A DNA stretch of 64,000 nucleotides from Bacillota bacterium (GTDB lineage: Bacteria; Bacillota; UBA4882; UBA8346): NCBI GenBank assembly GCA_023417475.1, contig JAEZFP010000054.1:62001-126000 (forward strand), in the 5' to 3' direction. Below, piece after piece: positions 1 to 8,387 of this stretch; position 1 is the first letter of the stretch, and each line of letters begins with the position of its first letter. The translations under genes were made by a program, and so were the position numbers. Below the pieces are notes generated by a model. That model was given only the letters and a program-made list of their open reading frames with translations. It did no database searches and was not told the origin of the DNA.

Positions 1-72
1 CTTAGGTAAGCAAGATTCAGGGTTTGGCGATCACGGCCGGCCCTGATTTTTTTACTATAAGGAGGAGTTGCC

Positions 73-1059
73 ATGCTGAAATGTTATTTAACGGTCAATG
101 ATCAACTGACGGTGGCCGAGAAACTCAATGAAAAAGGGGCTTGGATCAACCTGATCGGACCGTCCGAAGCCGAGCTGGAACAAGTCGGCTCGGAGCTTGG
201 CATCATCCCGGATCTGCTCCGGGCGGCCTTGGACGAAGAGGAACGCTCCCGGATCGAGCTTGACGACAATCAACTTTTGATCCTGATTAATATTCCGGTT
301 GAAGCCGAGAGCAACGCCAACATCAGTCACGACACGGTTCCGTTGGGGATCGTCGTCACCGAAAACTCGTTGATCACCGTTTGTCTGAAGGACAACCCGA
401 TCTTGGGAGAGTTTGAAGCCAACCGGAACCGTTCGTTATATACGTTTAAGAAAACCCGGTTTGTTTTGCAGATTCTGTTGAAAACCGCCACCTATTATCT
501 GCGCTACCTCAAACAGATCGCCAAACGTTCCGATGAGATTGAGAACCATCTGCACGGGTCGATGAAGAACGAAGAATTAATTAAGCTGTTAAGCCTAGAG
601 AAAAGTCTGGTCTACTTCACCACCTCGCTGCGGGCTAATCAGATCGTGATGGAGAAATTGTTGCGGTCGCAACTGAAAAACTCCACGGCGAAGGCCGACC
701 CGGACACGGTGTTGACCTCCCAGATCTTGTGGATGTATTCCGACGACGAAGAGTTGTTGGAAGACGTGATCACCGAGAACAAACAAGCCATTGAAATGTG
801 CGCCACCCACACCAATATCTTGAGCGGGACCATGGACGCCTTTGCTTCGATTATTTCCAATAACTTAAATATGGTGATGAAGTTTTTAACCTCGGTGACC
901 ATTATCATGGCCTTGCCGACCATGGTCGCCAGTTTTTTTGGAATGAACGTGCCGGTTCCTTTCGCCAATTCCCCACACGCTTTTGGGGTCATCTTTGTGG
1001 CCACCATGGTGCTGTGCGTCTGCGGGATCCTGTTGCTACGGCGCAAAAATATGTTTTAA
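73..1059 (+). CDS. corA: CorA-family magnesium/divalent cation transporter
   Basis: Membrane channel for Mg2+ (possibly Co2+/Ni2+). The 328-residue protein has the usual CorA plan: a long soluble N-terminal domain, a charged helical stalk around residues 150-260, and two C-terminal transmembrane helices. The family signature GMN is present at about residues 290-292 (FFGMNVPVPF), directly after TM1, and the chain ends with the basic tail LLLRRKNMF. The ATG at 73 follows AAGGAGGAG at the right spacing. The extracellular loop after GMN is VPVPFANSPH rather than the acidic MPEL seen in classical CorA, which is common in the divergent Firmicutes branch. It stands alone; the next gene is convergent. 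Family assignment is firm, ion preference is not. Confidence 0.93.
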   Translation: MLKCYLTVNDQLTVAEKLNEKGAWINLIGPSEAELEQVGSELGIIPDLLRAALDEEERSRIELDDNQLLILINIPVEAESNANISHDTVPLGIVVTENSLITVCLKDNPILGEFEANRNRSLYTFKKTRFVLQILLKTATYYLRYLKQIAKRSDEIENHLHGSMKNEELIKLLSLEKSLVYFTTSLRANQIVMEKLLRSQLKNSTAKADPDTVLTSQILWMYSDDEELLEDVITENKQAIEMCATHTNILSGTMDAFASIISNNLNMVMKFLTSVTIIMALPTMVASFFGMNVPVPFANSPHAFGVIFVATMVLCVCGILLLRRKNMF

Positions 1060-1318
1060 CCGATAAGTATGCTTGCTGAGTCGCTCGGCAAGCTGGATTT
1101 GTGGATAAGTGAGCATGCTGAGTCGTTCAGCAAGCTGGATTTGTGGATAAGTAAGCTGGATATGTGAATAAGTAAGCTTGCTGAGTCGTTCGGCAAGCTG
1201 GATTTGTGGATAAGTGAGCTGGATATGTGAATAAGTCATCTATTTCTGTGGATAAACGGCAGAGTTGAATGAAGTAAATGAGTTGGGTTGTGGATAAGTG
1301 AGCTTGTCGCGGAATTCG
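1058..1318. repeat. 21-bp-periodic intergenic array with DnaA-box-like words (array 1)
   Basis: About twelve 21-bp units follow the corA stop. The word TGTGGATAA (reverse complement of the DnaA-box consensus TTATCCACA) starts at 1100, 1142, 1205, 1247 and 1289, and TGTGAATAA at 1163 and 1226. Every interval is 21 or 42 bp. A degenerate copy ending GATAA at 1066 is also in register. Some units carry a different word with GCTTGC and GCAAGC arms that can form hairpins (1071-1093, 1175-1197). All boxes point the same way. Resembles iterons or a DnaA-box cluster; function is inferred. Confidence 0.9.
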
Positions 1319-1340
1319 GCAGGCTTTTTTGATATTAGAA

Positions 1341-1394
1341 AAGCCCTCCGGGGCTCGGCTGGGCTTCGAAGCACAACCCAGCCCGGAAGGGCTT
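1341..1394. terminator. Long stable hairpin between convergent genes
   Basis: Outer arms AAGCCCT (1341-1347) and AGGGCTT (1388-1394) flank inner arms GGCTGGG and CCCAGCC. It sits where corA and the minus-strand PFL gene converge. There is no adjacent T-run on either strand, so simple intrinsic termination is uncertain. Confidence 0.45.
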
Positions 1395-1440
1395 GAGACC
1401 GGTTCTAATCTTAGCCCTGACCTTCATTCTGGGCGGACTT
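1371..1440. repeat. Dispersed intergenic repeat module (copy 1)
   Basis: The stretch containing GAGACCGGTT and CTTAGCCCTGACCTTCA recurs, with few changes, at 38493-38560, where it is also preceded by a CCCAGCC-type hairpin arm. The core CCCTGACCTTCA also occurs at about 22230. Not coding. Confidence 0.6.
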
Positions 1441-2797
1441 AATTGTTCAACGCTTGCAACGGCGCCGGAATATGACCGCCGCGCTGCACGAACTTGGCGG
1501 CGCTGAATTTGGAGACCGGCATAATCGGAGCCGAACCCCAGAGACCGCCGAAGTCGATCTGATCGCCGACGGTTTTGCCGGGGACCGGAATGATCCGGAC
1601 CGCGGTGGTTTTCTTATTGATCATGCCGATCGCCATCTCGTCGGCAATAATGCCGGAGATGGTGGCGGCGCTGGTGTCGCCGGGAACGGCGATCATGTCC
1701 AAGCCCACCGAGCAGACGCAGGTCATCGCTTCCAGTTTCTCCAGGGAAAGCGCGCCGACTTTGACGGCTTCGATCATCCCGGCGTCTTCGCTAACCGGAA
1801 TAAACGCGCCGCTTAATCCGCCGATCGCCGAAGAGGCCATTGAACCGCCTTTTTTGACGGCGTCATTTAATAACGCCAGCGCGGCGGTGGTGCCGGGACC
1901 GCCGCAACGTTCCAGACCCATCGCTTCCAAAATATTGGCGACACTGTCGCCCACCGCCGGAGTCGGGGCCAAGGACAAGTCGACGATGCCAAAGGGAATT
2001 CCTAAGCTTTCCGAGACTTTCCTGCCGATCAACTCGCCGACCCGGGTAATCTTAAAGGCCACCCGTTTGATCTCTTCGGCCAAGGCGCGGAAGTCGCAGT
2101 CGGGAATCCGTTCGACGGCGGCTTTGACTACGCCCGGACCGCTGACGCCGATATTGATGGTGGCTTCCGGTTCGCCCACGCCGTGAAAAGCGCCGGCCAT
2201 AAAGGGATTATCCTCCGGCGCATTGGCGAAGACCACCAGTTTGGCGCAGCCAAACGCGTCTTGGTCTTTGCTGGCTTCCGCCGCCGCTTTGATGATCTGG
2301 CCCATTTTTAAGACGGCATCCATATTGATCCCGGCTTTGGTGGTCGCCACATTGATTGAGGCGCAAACGCGCCGGGTGGCGGCCAAGGTTTCCGGTAGCG
2401 AATCGATCAGCCGCAGGTCGCCGGGGGTTGCCCCTTTATGGACCAAGGCCGAATAACCGCCGATAAAATCCACGCCCAACTCAACGGCGAGCCCGTCCAA
2501 GGTATGGGCGATCTGTTTGATATCTCCGGTCGCGCTTTGCGCCACCAAAGCGATGGGGGTCACCGAGATCCGCTTGTTGATGATCGGCACGCCGTAGGTC
2601 CGTTCCATCAATTGAACCGTCGGCACCAAGTTGGCGGCCAAACGGCGCACCTTAGCCTCAATCCGGCGGCAGGTGGTTTCGATGTCGGGACTGGCGCAGT
2701 CGAGTAAATTAATCCCCATGGTCACAGTGCGGATATCGAAGTGGTAATTTTCGATCATGGAGATGGTTTCTAAAATTTCCTGAGGGGTAAAGGGCAT
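1439..2797 (-). CDS. PFL-family protein (DUF711/UPF0210)
   Basis: Cytoplasmic 452-residue protein of the UPF0210 family, distantly related in fold to pyruvate formate-lyase-type proteins but without a proven reaction. Length and the glycine-rich blocks (GGYSALVHKGATPGD, FHGVGEPEATINIGVSGPG, GGLSGAFIPVSEDAGM) fit the family. ATG at 2797 is preceded on the minus strand by GGAGTGAT. The gene lies 119 bp downstream of a small ACT-domain gene; this pairing is widespread in Firmicutes and suggests that the ACT protein regulates or binds the larger one. It uses host-like GC-rich codons. The family call is solid, the function unknown. Confidence 0.88.
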   Translation of the reverse strand: MPFTPQEILETISMIENYHFDIRTVTMGINLLDCASPDIETTCRRIEAKVRRLAANLVPTVQLMERTYGVPIINKRISVTPIALVAQSATGDIKQIAHTLDGLAVELGVDFIGGYSALVHKGATPGDLRLIDSLPETLAATRRVCASINVATTKAGINMDAVLKMGQIIKAAAEASKDQDAFGCAKLVVFANAPEDNPFMAGAFHGVGEPEATINIGVSGPGVVKAAVERIPDCDFRALAEEIKRVAFKITRVGELIGRKVSESLGIPFGIVDLSLAPTPAVGDSVANILEAMGLERCGGPGTTAALALLNDAVKKGGSMASSAIGGLSGAFIPVSEDAGMIEAVKVGALSLEKLEAMTCVCSVGLDMIAVPGDTSAATISGIIADEMAIGMINKKTTAVRIIPVPGKTVGDQIDFGGLWGSAPIMPVSKFSAAKFVQRGGHIPAPLQALNN

Positions 2798-2814
2798 CGT
2801 TCCATCACTCCAAA

Positions 2815-2920
2815 TTAGGGAAACACTGATTAATTAACCTGATAGCATAATTAGACACTATCCTGGAGTTGTCTTCCAGCGTTTCCCAATAAAGTTTCGA
2901 TTAAATCAGCGCTTCCTTAG
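2815..2920. other. Structured intergenic spacer between ACT and PFL genes
   Basis: Contains nested inverted repeats: GGGAAAC (about 2818) with GTTTCCC (about 2881), and CTGGA (2863) with TCCAG (2875). The outer ends (CACTGATTAA and TTAAATCAGCG) are also roughly complementary. The minus-strand transcript from the ACT gene into the PFL gene could fold here. No consensus riboswitch was recognised. Confidence 0.35.
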
Positions 2921-3198
2921 ATTCGGTGCATATAACGAAAGATATCTTCGTGTTGAACCACGATTCGTACGCCCAAAGCGTCACCGGCTTCTTTCAGCGT
3001 CTCTTGCAAAGCGATCAAGTCTTGTTTGGCCTCGGCGATCTCGACCACCAAAATCATGGCAAAGATTCCTTGCAGGATTGTCTGGCTGATATCGATAATA
3101 TTTACGCCGTGCTCCGCGAGAATCTTCGAGACGCCGGCGACGATGCCGACCCGGTCCTGACCCATGACGGTGATTACGGCTTGCCCCTTTTCACTCAT
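2917..3198 (-). CDS. Small ACT-domain protein (UPF0237 family)
   Basis: 93 residues, essentially one ACT domain: AVITVMGQDRVGIVAGVSKI at the N-terminus is the classic ACT beta-alpha start (GxDRxGIVA), followed by the NIIDISQTILQG strand. ACT domains bind amino acids or other small ligands and usually dimerise. The ATG at 3198 is preceded by GAGGTGATG. It is the upstream member of the ACT/PFL pair and probably cotranscribed with it. Same architecture as the stand-alone ACT proteins related to GcvR, but much shorter, with a single domain. Ligand unknown. Confidence 0.88.
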   Translation of the reverse strand: MSEKGQAVITVMGQDRVGIVAGVSKILAEHGVNIIDISQTILQGIFAMILVVEIAEAKQDLIALQETLKEAGDALGVRIVVQHEDIFRYMHRI

Positions 3199-3520
3199 TT
3201 TTCATCACCTCATTGTTGTTACGAAATAAATTGGCGCTCGTTGCAAAGCGAGTCCACGGTCTTTCCGATGCGATTCGCTAAATATTTGTAATTATATCAC
3301 TGATTCCCGCCGGTGGAAAGAGCGTTCCAAAACGGGGCTGTCGCCCCGGAAATCCTTTCGATAACTGCCTGCCGGGAATTATTTAGTCCTTTTTACGTTC
3401 AATGTAGTATAATTTGTTTACAAAGTGGTTGCCTAGCTTTTACTTCCGCTTGTCGGCGAGTGCGCCAAAATGTATGGGAGTAACTGTTACGAATACTGCT
3501 CTTTAAGGAAGTGATCCTGT

Positions 3521-4921
3521 TTGGCTTATCAGTTGCAGGCCCAATTGGGGCCGGATTGTCTGTTGATGCGGGCGGAGAACGGGGCCGCTGCGGTCTGGGA
3601 CCGGATCCCGTTTGTACTGCCGCCCAAGGAGAATTACCGTTACGAACTCCAGAAAGAACTGGTCGAGAAGTTAAAAAACCGGACAGCGCCGGAGTTGCCG
3701 TCGCTCATTACCTATACCGGAGTGGAAGTCCACCAAGGCGAACTCTATTTGGTGCGCGCCAATGCGCTGGCGGACCCGTTGGTCCGTTTCAGCGCGAACA
3801 GTCTGGAAACAACCTGCGTCGCATTGCAAAATGTTTTGCAATGGTTGGCGGAGTTCCAACAAAGCGGACAGGGGTTGACCGGGATCAGTCCGGGTTTGTT
3901 ACGGGTTTCCGCCACCGGCGAGGTGTACCTGTTGGATCCGCAGGTTTGGAATGATCTGAGCAAAGCTTTGCCGGAGGAGTATCAAGTCACCCCCGTTCCT
4001 GAAAAAATCCTGGGCCGGAGTCTCAACGGTAAGGCTGATAGTTTCGCTTGGGGCGTGTTGGCGTATTATTTGCTTTCCGGCGGGAACGATCCGTTTGCCG
4101 CCAACAATCCCGAAGAACGGCTCGACAAGATCGTCCGGGCCTGCGTGTTGCCCTTGCGGGATCTGCGGCCGGAGATCGGCGAACCTTTGAATCAACTGGT
4201 GCTGGCGGCGTTGACCGCCGATCCGGCGCGGCGCTTGAACCTTGCCACGTTACGGGAGCGTCTTGCGGAGCTGCTAACCGACGGGCATTTTCAAGCCAAC
4301 GAGTTGGAGGTTCGCGAGTACCGTCAACGTTCGGTCGTCAATCGGAAACGGTTTCAACGCCGGGAACGGCTGCATTTTTGGTTGCGTAAATACGGACTGG
4401 TCGCAGGGATCATGCTGGTCTGCCTGATTATGGTCTTCATGATCTTTCGACCGCGCGCGCCGGAGTATCTGACCAAAAAGACGACTCCCATCGGCACGGT
4501 CAGTTTATATTTCCGGGGACTGCGGGAGATCAATGTGGTGATGGTGGACGAGACCTTGCATAAGGCGCCGAACAATTTCACCGATTTGATCACCAATCTT
4601 CATGTGATGAACAAAACCCAACAGGGGTATGTCTCCAGTACCGATAGCAACGCCAAAGTAACGGTGGATTTGGAAACGGTTCAACCCATCAGTCAGTCGC
4701 ACGAAGAGGCCAAGTTTCAACTGAAATACCGTTTGAAAGTGAGCTTGCCGACGATGATTCAGACAATCGACCGGACCGACCGGTTTACGTTGCGCAAGAT
4801 CAAAGATTATTGGCGGATCACCGATATCAAGGTGTTAAAACAAGCCGAGCGGCAAACGAAAGTCAAAGCGAAACCGGGCGACGCGTCAAGCGCCCCGCCG
4901 CAACTGAATTCCATTCCATAA
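3521..4921 (+). CDS. Membrane-anchored pseudokinase with outer NTF2-like domain
   Basis: 466 residues. Residues 1-265 read as a degenerate Ser/Thr protein-kinase fold. The segment GKADSFAWGVLAYYLLSGGNDPF matches kinase subdomain IX and TADPARRLNL matches subdomain XI. The catalytic loop, however, is GISPGLLRV (about 121-129) with no HRD and no catalytic Asp, the DFG position reads LDP (about 138), and no glycine loop or VAIK lysine is visible. One transmembrane helix follows at about 291-309. The C-terminal part (about 323-445, with YWRITDIKVL) resembles an NTF2-like domain, placed outside the membrane. TTG start at 3521 after AAGGAAGTGATC. No close neighbour in operon. Pseudokinase status is read from the sequence; role unknown, perhaps a scaffold or sensor. 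Confidence 0.6.
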   Translation: MAYQLQAQLGPDCLLMRAENGAAAVWDRIPFVLPPKENYRYELQKELVEKLKNRTAPELPSLITYTGVEVHQGELYLVRANALADPLVRFSANSLETTCVALQNVLQWLAEFQQSGQGLTGISPGLLRVSATGEVYLLDPQVWNDLSKALPEEYQVTPVPEKILGRSLNGKADSFAWGVLAYYLLSGGNDPFAANNPEERLDKIVRACVLPLRDLRPEIGEPLNQLVLAALTADPARRLNLATLRERLAELLTDGHFQANELEVREYRQRSVVNRKRFQRRERLHFWLRKYGLVAGIMLVCLIMVFMIFRPRAPEYLTKKTTPIGTVSLYFRGLREINVVMVDETLHKAPNNFTDLITNLHVMNKTQQGYVSSTDSNAKVTVDLETVQPISQSHEEAKFQLKYRLKVSLPTMIQTIDRTDRFTLRKIKDYWRITDIKVLKQAERQTKVKAKPGDASSAPPQLNSIP

Positions 4922-4941
4922 CCATAACAGTTTCGTTGAAA

Positions 4942-4976
4942 AAAACCACCCGTTGCCTTAGACAACGGGTGGTTTT
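4942..4976. terminator. Bidirectional intrinsic terminator
   Basis: Arms AAAACCACCCGTTG and CAACGGGTGGTTTT with a 7-nt loop, T-run on both strands. It separates the convergent pseudokinase and YmaF-like genes. Confidence 0.85.
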
Positions 4977-4998
4977 GAATTTACCCAAAACTTACGCC

Positions 4999-5319
4999 TT
5001 ACCGACGGCAGCGTCTTCCGTAATCAGTTGTACCGCGATAGCGGTGTTTATGGTCATCCGCCGTCTTCGTTTTGCCCTCAAAGTTATGAACATGCCCGCA
5101 ACAGGTGTATTGCGGTTTTTCGGTGCACCCGCAATACATATGGCTATGGTTTTCATTGCACGAGCTTTGACCTTCATAGTCATGAGTATGGCCGGGGGTG
5201 TTCGGCGCCGGACCGGTTACGCCGGATATCTTATGACGGTGGCATTCGTCCACCTGCGTATAGGTGCAATAATTATGAACGTGAATTTCGGGATCTTCGC
5301 AACAGCACTTATTTCCCAT
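4999..5319 (-). CDS. ymaF: YmaF-like His/Cys-rich protein
   Basis: 106 residues with six HxH motifs (HVHNY, HRHKI, HTHDY, HSHMY, HVHNF, HKHRY) spaced fairly regularly, and a Cys cluster at the N-terminus (NKCCCED) plus CGC and CC further on. This is the repeat pattern of the YmaF family, whose role is not established. The HxH repeats suggest binding of metal ions such as Zn2+, Ni2+ or Cu2+ (inference). No signal peptide. ATG at 5319 follows GGAGGAG on the minus strand. Monocistronic, ending at the bidirectional terminator. Confidence 0.75.
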   Translation of the reverse strand: MGNKCCCEDPEIHVHNYCTYTQVDECHRHKISGVTGPAPNTPGHTHDYEGQSSCNENHSHMYCGCTEKPQYTCCGHVHNFEGKTKTADDHKHRYRGTTDYGRRCRR

Positions 5320-5559
5320 AGAACTCTCCTCCTATATGACTATACTACAGTGTATGAAAAGGGAAAAAAGTTGCTATATTCTAAGGGAATATGTTCAAAA
5401 TCTGAGGATTAAAGCATATTCGTCGGAGATGGCGATGCGTGAACAATTTGCTGATTTGAGAATTTTTGCAGGGAGGCGCTGGTGGAACGGGGCAGTTGCT
5501 TGAGCGGGTCAACAGGAAAAACGGAGCCGATGGGAACGGCGCCGCTTCGGGGATAGCGC

Positions 5560-6657
5560 TTAACGGGATATGGGAATAACTCCGGTATCGCCAACCGTCG
5601 TAAGCCGGGTCCCAAACTCAGCCGAAAAGGCGCGCAAATCGGTTAACACCCGATGCGCGTCGGCCCCGCGCCGCAACTTGGTTTGGAACAAGACTTCGCG
5701 ATTGCTGACATTAACCGGGTAAAGTTGGGCTTGGATCAACCCGTTCCGGTCAAAATCCACCGCCAGGATCGCGCTGTCGGTACTTTTTTCGGAGTAGGAG
5801 CCGAACAAAAAGTTGCCCAAGCTGTAAGCGATCAGACCGCCGCGATAGACCTCCAATCCCTGCAATACATGGGGATGGTGCCCGATGACCACTGAAGCTC
5901 CGGCTTCAATGGACTCATGGGCAAACTTCCGTTGATAGGATTTGGGATAATTGCGCAACTCCTCGCCCCAATGGAAAGAGACCACCACCAGCTCGGCCTG
6001 GGTCTTGGCGTTGCGGATATCGGCCGCCAAAATTCGTGAATCGGCATTAGCGGTCCCGGGCCGGTTGACCTGTGCCCAAAACTCGGCCGGGAAGGTCTGC
6101 GAGTAAGCTAAAAAGGCAATCCGCTGTCCGGCGGGAGTTTTTAAAATGACCGGTTGGCGCGCGGCAGCCTGATTTAATCCGGCCCCGGTATGGGCAATTC
6201 CGTGTTGATTCAGTGTAAAAAGGGTGTCTTCGAGAGCGGGGACGCCATAGTCCATGATATGGTTGTTGGCCAAGGTGACCAGATCGAAACCGGCAACGCG
6301 CAAACTGGCGGCGGTCCTGGGATCGGCCCGCAGCGACCATCTTTTTTTGACGTCGATCCGGCCGCGGTTGGAGAAGGGCACTTCTTGGTTTCCCATCAAA
6401 ATGGTCGCCGTATTCAGCACTTTTTGCACATCGGCCCACGGATAATGAGGATCGTTTAACAAGAAATTTTCAATCCCGGCAAAGTTGAGATCGCCAACCG
6501 CCATTAACCGGTAGGTGGGATTGGCGATTAACCGCAGCGTACCTAAGGGTTGATTCCGGACGGCCACGCCGCTTCCGGTCATGAAAAACCGCCAGGGCAC
6601 AACCAAGGCCAGGCTTAACAAGGTCAACAAGATAAATAAGGCAAACCGCTGTTTCAA
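5560..6657 (-). CDS. CapA-family (poly-gamma-glutamate synthesis type) metallophosphoesterase-like protein
   Basis: 365 residues with an N-terminal hydrophobic segment (LFILLTLLSLALVVPW, about 7-22) that acts as signal anchor. The rest is the PGA_cap domain, a calcineurin-like phosphoesterase fold: MAVGDLNFAG near residue 52, LANNHIMDYG, VVSFHWGEE, VVIGHHPHVLQGLEVYRGG and IAYSLGNFLFG are the family blocks with the metal-binding Asp, Asn and His residues. CapA proteins take part in poly-gamma-glutamate synthesis, but no capB or capC is nearby, so the substrate here is open. Start is TTG at 6657, 6 bp after GAGGGA on the minus strand. No terminator is evident downstream. Confidence 0.85.
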   Translation of the reverse strand: MKQRFALFILLTLLSLALVVPWRFFMTGSGVAVRNQPLGTLRLIANPTYRLMAVGDLNFAGIENFLLNDPHYPWADVQKVLNTATILMGNQEVPFSNRGRIDVKKRWSLRADPRTAASLRVAGFDLVTLANNHIMDYGVPALEDTLFTLNQHGIAHTGAGLNQAAARQPVILKTPAGQRIAFLAYSQTFPAEFWAQVNRPGTANADSRILAADIRNAKTQAELVVVSFHWGEELRNYPKSYQRKFAHESIEAGASVVIGHHPHVLQGLEVYRGGLIAYSLGNFLFGSYSEKSTDSAILAVDFDRNGLIQAQLYPVNVSNREVLFQTKLRRGADAHRVLTDLRAFSAEFGTRLTTVGDTGVIPISR

Positions 6658-6969
6658 AATATTCCCTCAAATCCGTCGCGCTTATGACGCCGGCGCTAGC
6701 GAACGCGCTGTTCGATAAGTTGAACAAAACAAAGTCAAGCGGGTTCCGATATTAGTGCGACATAAATAGTTTACCCTGTTTTCGGCGATTGTTCGGCAAT
6801 AAAAAAATAAAAGGTGGTTAACATAAAGAAAAAGCCGAAATTAATACCACTATGTCATATGAAAAAGCGACTGTCAACGGAAAACGCCGGCAATGAAAAT
6901 AATGGTCCACCGTTTGGTGCGGGAGAATGATTATTCGGGATTGTGGTAAAAATAGCCCCGAGGTGAAAG

Positions 6970-7221
6970 ATGATGGCAAAACAGTTACAGGTTATGGGAA
7001 TTATGGTTGACCATCGCGGGACAATCGCCCCGGAAGTCCAAGAGATCATCACCAAACACGGGACCGATATCCTTTGCCGGATGGGCGTGCCCAGTCCATC
7101 AAAGGAAAAGGGACTAATTACTTTAGTCTTTGAAGCGGATCACGCCCAAAGTAAAGGGTTTCGTCAAGAACTGGAAGCGATTGCCGGAGTTAACGTGCAG
7201 ATCATGAGTTTTGAGCCGTGA
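6970..7221 (+). CDS. TM1266-like small ACT-fold protein (putative hydrogenase-system regulator)
   Basis: 83 residues: VMGIMVDHR, a central GTDILCRMGVPSP and an end strand VNVQIMSFEP, with the pattern of the TM1266 family (iron-only hydrogenase system regulator, ferredoxin-like fold similar to the NikR C-terminal domain). The family has no DNA-binding domain of its own, so regulator is only an annotation habit. GAGGTGAAAG precedes the double ATG at 6970/6973. No hydrogenase or maturase gene lies in this window. Family call moderately sure. Confidence 0.6.
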   Translation: MMAKQLQVMGIMVDHRGTIAPEVQEIITKHGTDILCRMGVPSPSKEKGLITLVFEADHAQSKGFRQELEAIAGVNVQIMSFEP

Positions 7222-7366
7222 GCAATCTCGGCAAATTGCCCAATATAGCGGATAGCGTTTCTTATTGAAGCGTAGCAGCAAGGAAATATGTCGCGCCGAG
7301 GGTTTGAGTTTGGGGACAACCTGCGAAATAGTGACGCTGGGTTGAGGCGACGTGAGAAGGTGGGCT

Positions 7367-8269
7367 ATGAAGACAATCAGATTATGGTGTCAGGCCATGC
7401 GGGCGCGATTTTTTGTGACGGCTTTCATCGCGGTGATGGTCGGAGCGGCGGTTAGCCATAGTGAACAACAGCTACACTGGGGCTATTTTCTCCTGGCATT
7501 ATTGGTCGTCGTCGCCAGTCAAGCGGGGGCGAATATGATCAACGACTTTTTTGACGCTTTGGGCAGCGACCGGATCAACCAAAACCATACTCCGTTTAAC
7601 GGCGGGAGTCGCTTGATCCAATTAGGGGTGCTTAACAGATCGCAGTTTTTAGCGGGGGCGATTTGGGCTTACGCAATCAGCCTGATGGTAGCGTTGGGTT
7701 TGGCTGTGCAACGGCATAACTCGCTGATTTTTTGGGTGGCTTTGGTCGGAGCGTTGTTAGGGATCGCTTATAGCGCCAGACCCACCTTTGGCATGGGGCG
7801 GGTCTGGGGCGAACTGGCAACCGGGATTGGTTTTGGACCGTTGGCGGTGTTAGGAAGCTACATGGTTCAAACCGAGCATTTCGCCTGGAAGGCGATGATG
7901 GCCGGGGTGCCGGTCGGGTTTATGATCATGGGAGTGCTGCTGCTTAATCAAATTCCCGACTATGAAGCGGACCGCCAGAGTAATAAACGGACCTGGGTCG
8001 TCCGCTCCTATGGGTGTTCGCGGGGGCTTGGAGTTTATATGGCCGTGATTACCCTAGCCTACTTGGCGATTTTTATCGGAGTCATTACCGGTATATTACC
8101 CCCGGGGATCCTCATTTCTTACGCCTCCATTCCACTGGCGGTTTGGGTTGTTTTAAAGACGTGGTGCAGCCAGTCCCGGGTACCGGAGATGCTGCCGGCG
8201 CTGGCCGGCAATATCGGTTTGAGTATCCTCACCGGATTGCTGCTGAGTATCGGGCTCTGGTGGCGTTGA
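7367..8269 (+). CDS. UbiA-family prenyltransferase (MenA-like)
   Basis: Integral membrane protein of about 300 residues with eight or nine hydrophobic segments. Both Asp-rich UbiA motifs are present: NMINDFFDALGSD near residue 63 and DYEADRQSNKRT near residue 203, which bind the Mg-pyrophosphate of the prenyl donor. Closest in layout to 1,4-dihydroxy-2-naphthoate prenyltransferase (menaquinone synthesis), but no other men gene is in view. ATG at 7367 was chosen because GAAGGTGGG precedes it at good spacing; an in-frame GTG lies at 7352. A terminator follows. Confidence 0.82.
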   Translation: MKTIRLWCQAMRARFFVTAFIAVMVGAAVSHSEQQLHWGYFLLALLVVVASQAGANMINDFFDALGSDRINQNHTPFNGGSRLIQLGVLNRSQFLAGAIWAYAISLMVALGLAVQRHNSLIFWVALVGALLGIAYSARPTFGMGRVWGELATGIGFGPLAVLGSYMVQTEHFAWKAMMAGVPVGFMIMGVLLLNQIPDYEADRQSNKRTWVVRSYGCSRGLGVYMAVITLAYLAIFIGVITGILPPGILISYASIPLAVWVVLKTWCSQSRVPEMLPALAGNIGLSILTGLLLSIGLWWR

Positions 8270-8276
8270 ACCGCTT

Positions 8277-8313
8277 AAAAAAGCTGTTTCCGAAGTTGCG
8301 GGACAGCTTTTTT
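8277..8313 (+). terminator. Intrinsic terminator after prenyltransferase
   Basis: AAAAAAGCTGT and ACAGCTTTTTT arms flank a 15-nt loop and are followed by a T-rich stretch. Confidence 0.85.
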
Positions 8314-8387
8314 CTTTGAGTTAAAGGACTTTAGTCAAAAGGGGTCGAATATTCTTAGTTGTCCGTCTGAATCAAAAAGTGACACCA

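Noticed and set aside
1036..1239. Minus-strand open frame of seven-residue repeats
   Set aside because: It is the translation of the 21-bp array (7 codons per unit); no ribosome site and it overlaps the end of corA.
1058..1318. True chromosomal origin
   Set aside because: No dnaA or dnaN beside it and no clear AT-rich unwinding element; a box cluster is the safer description.
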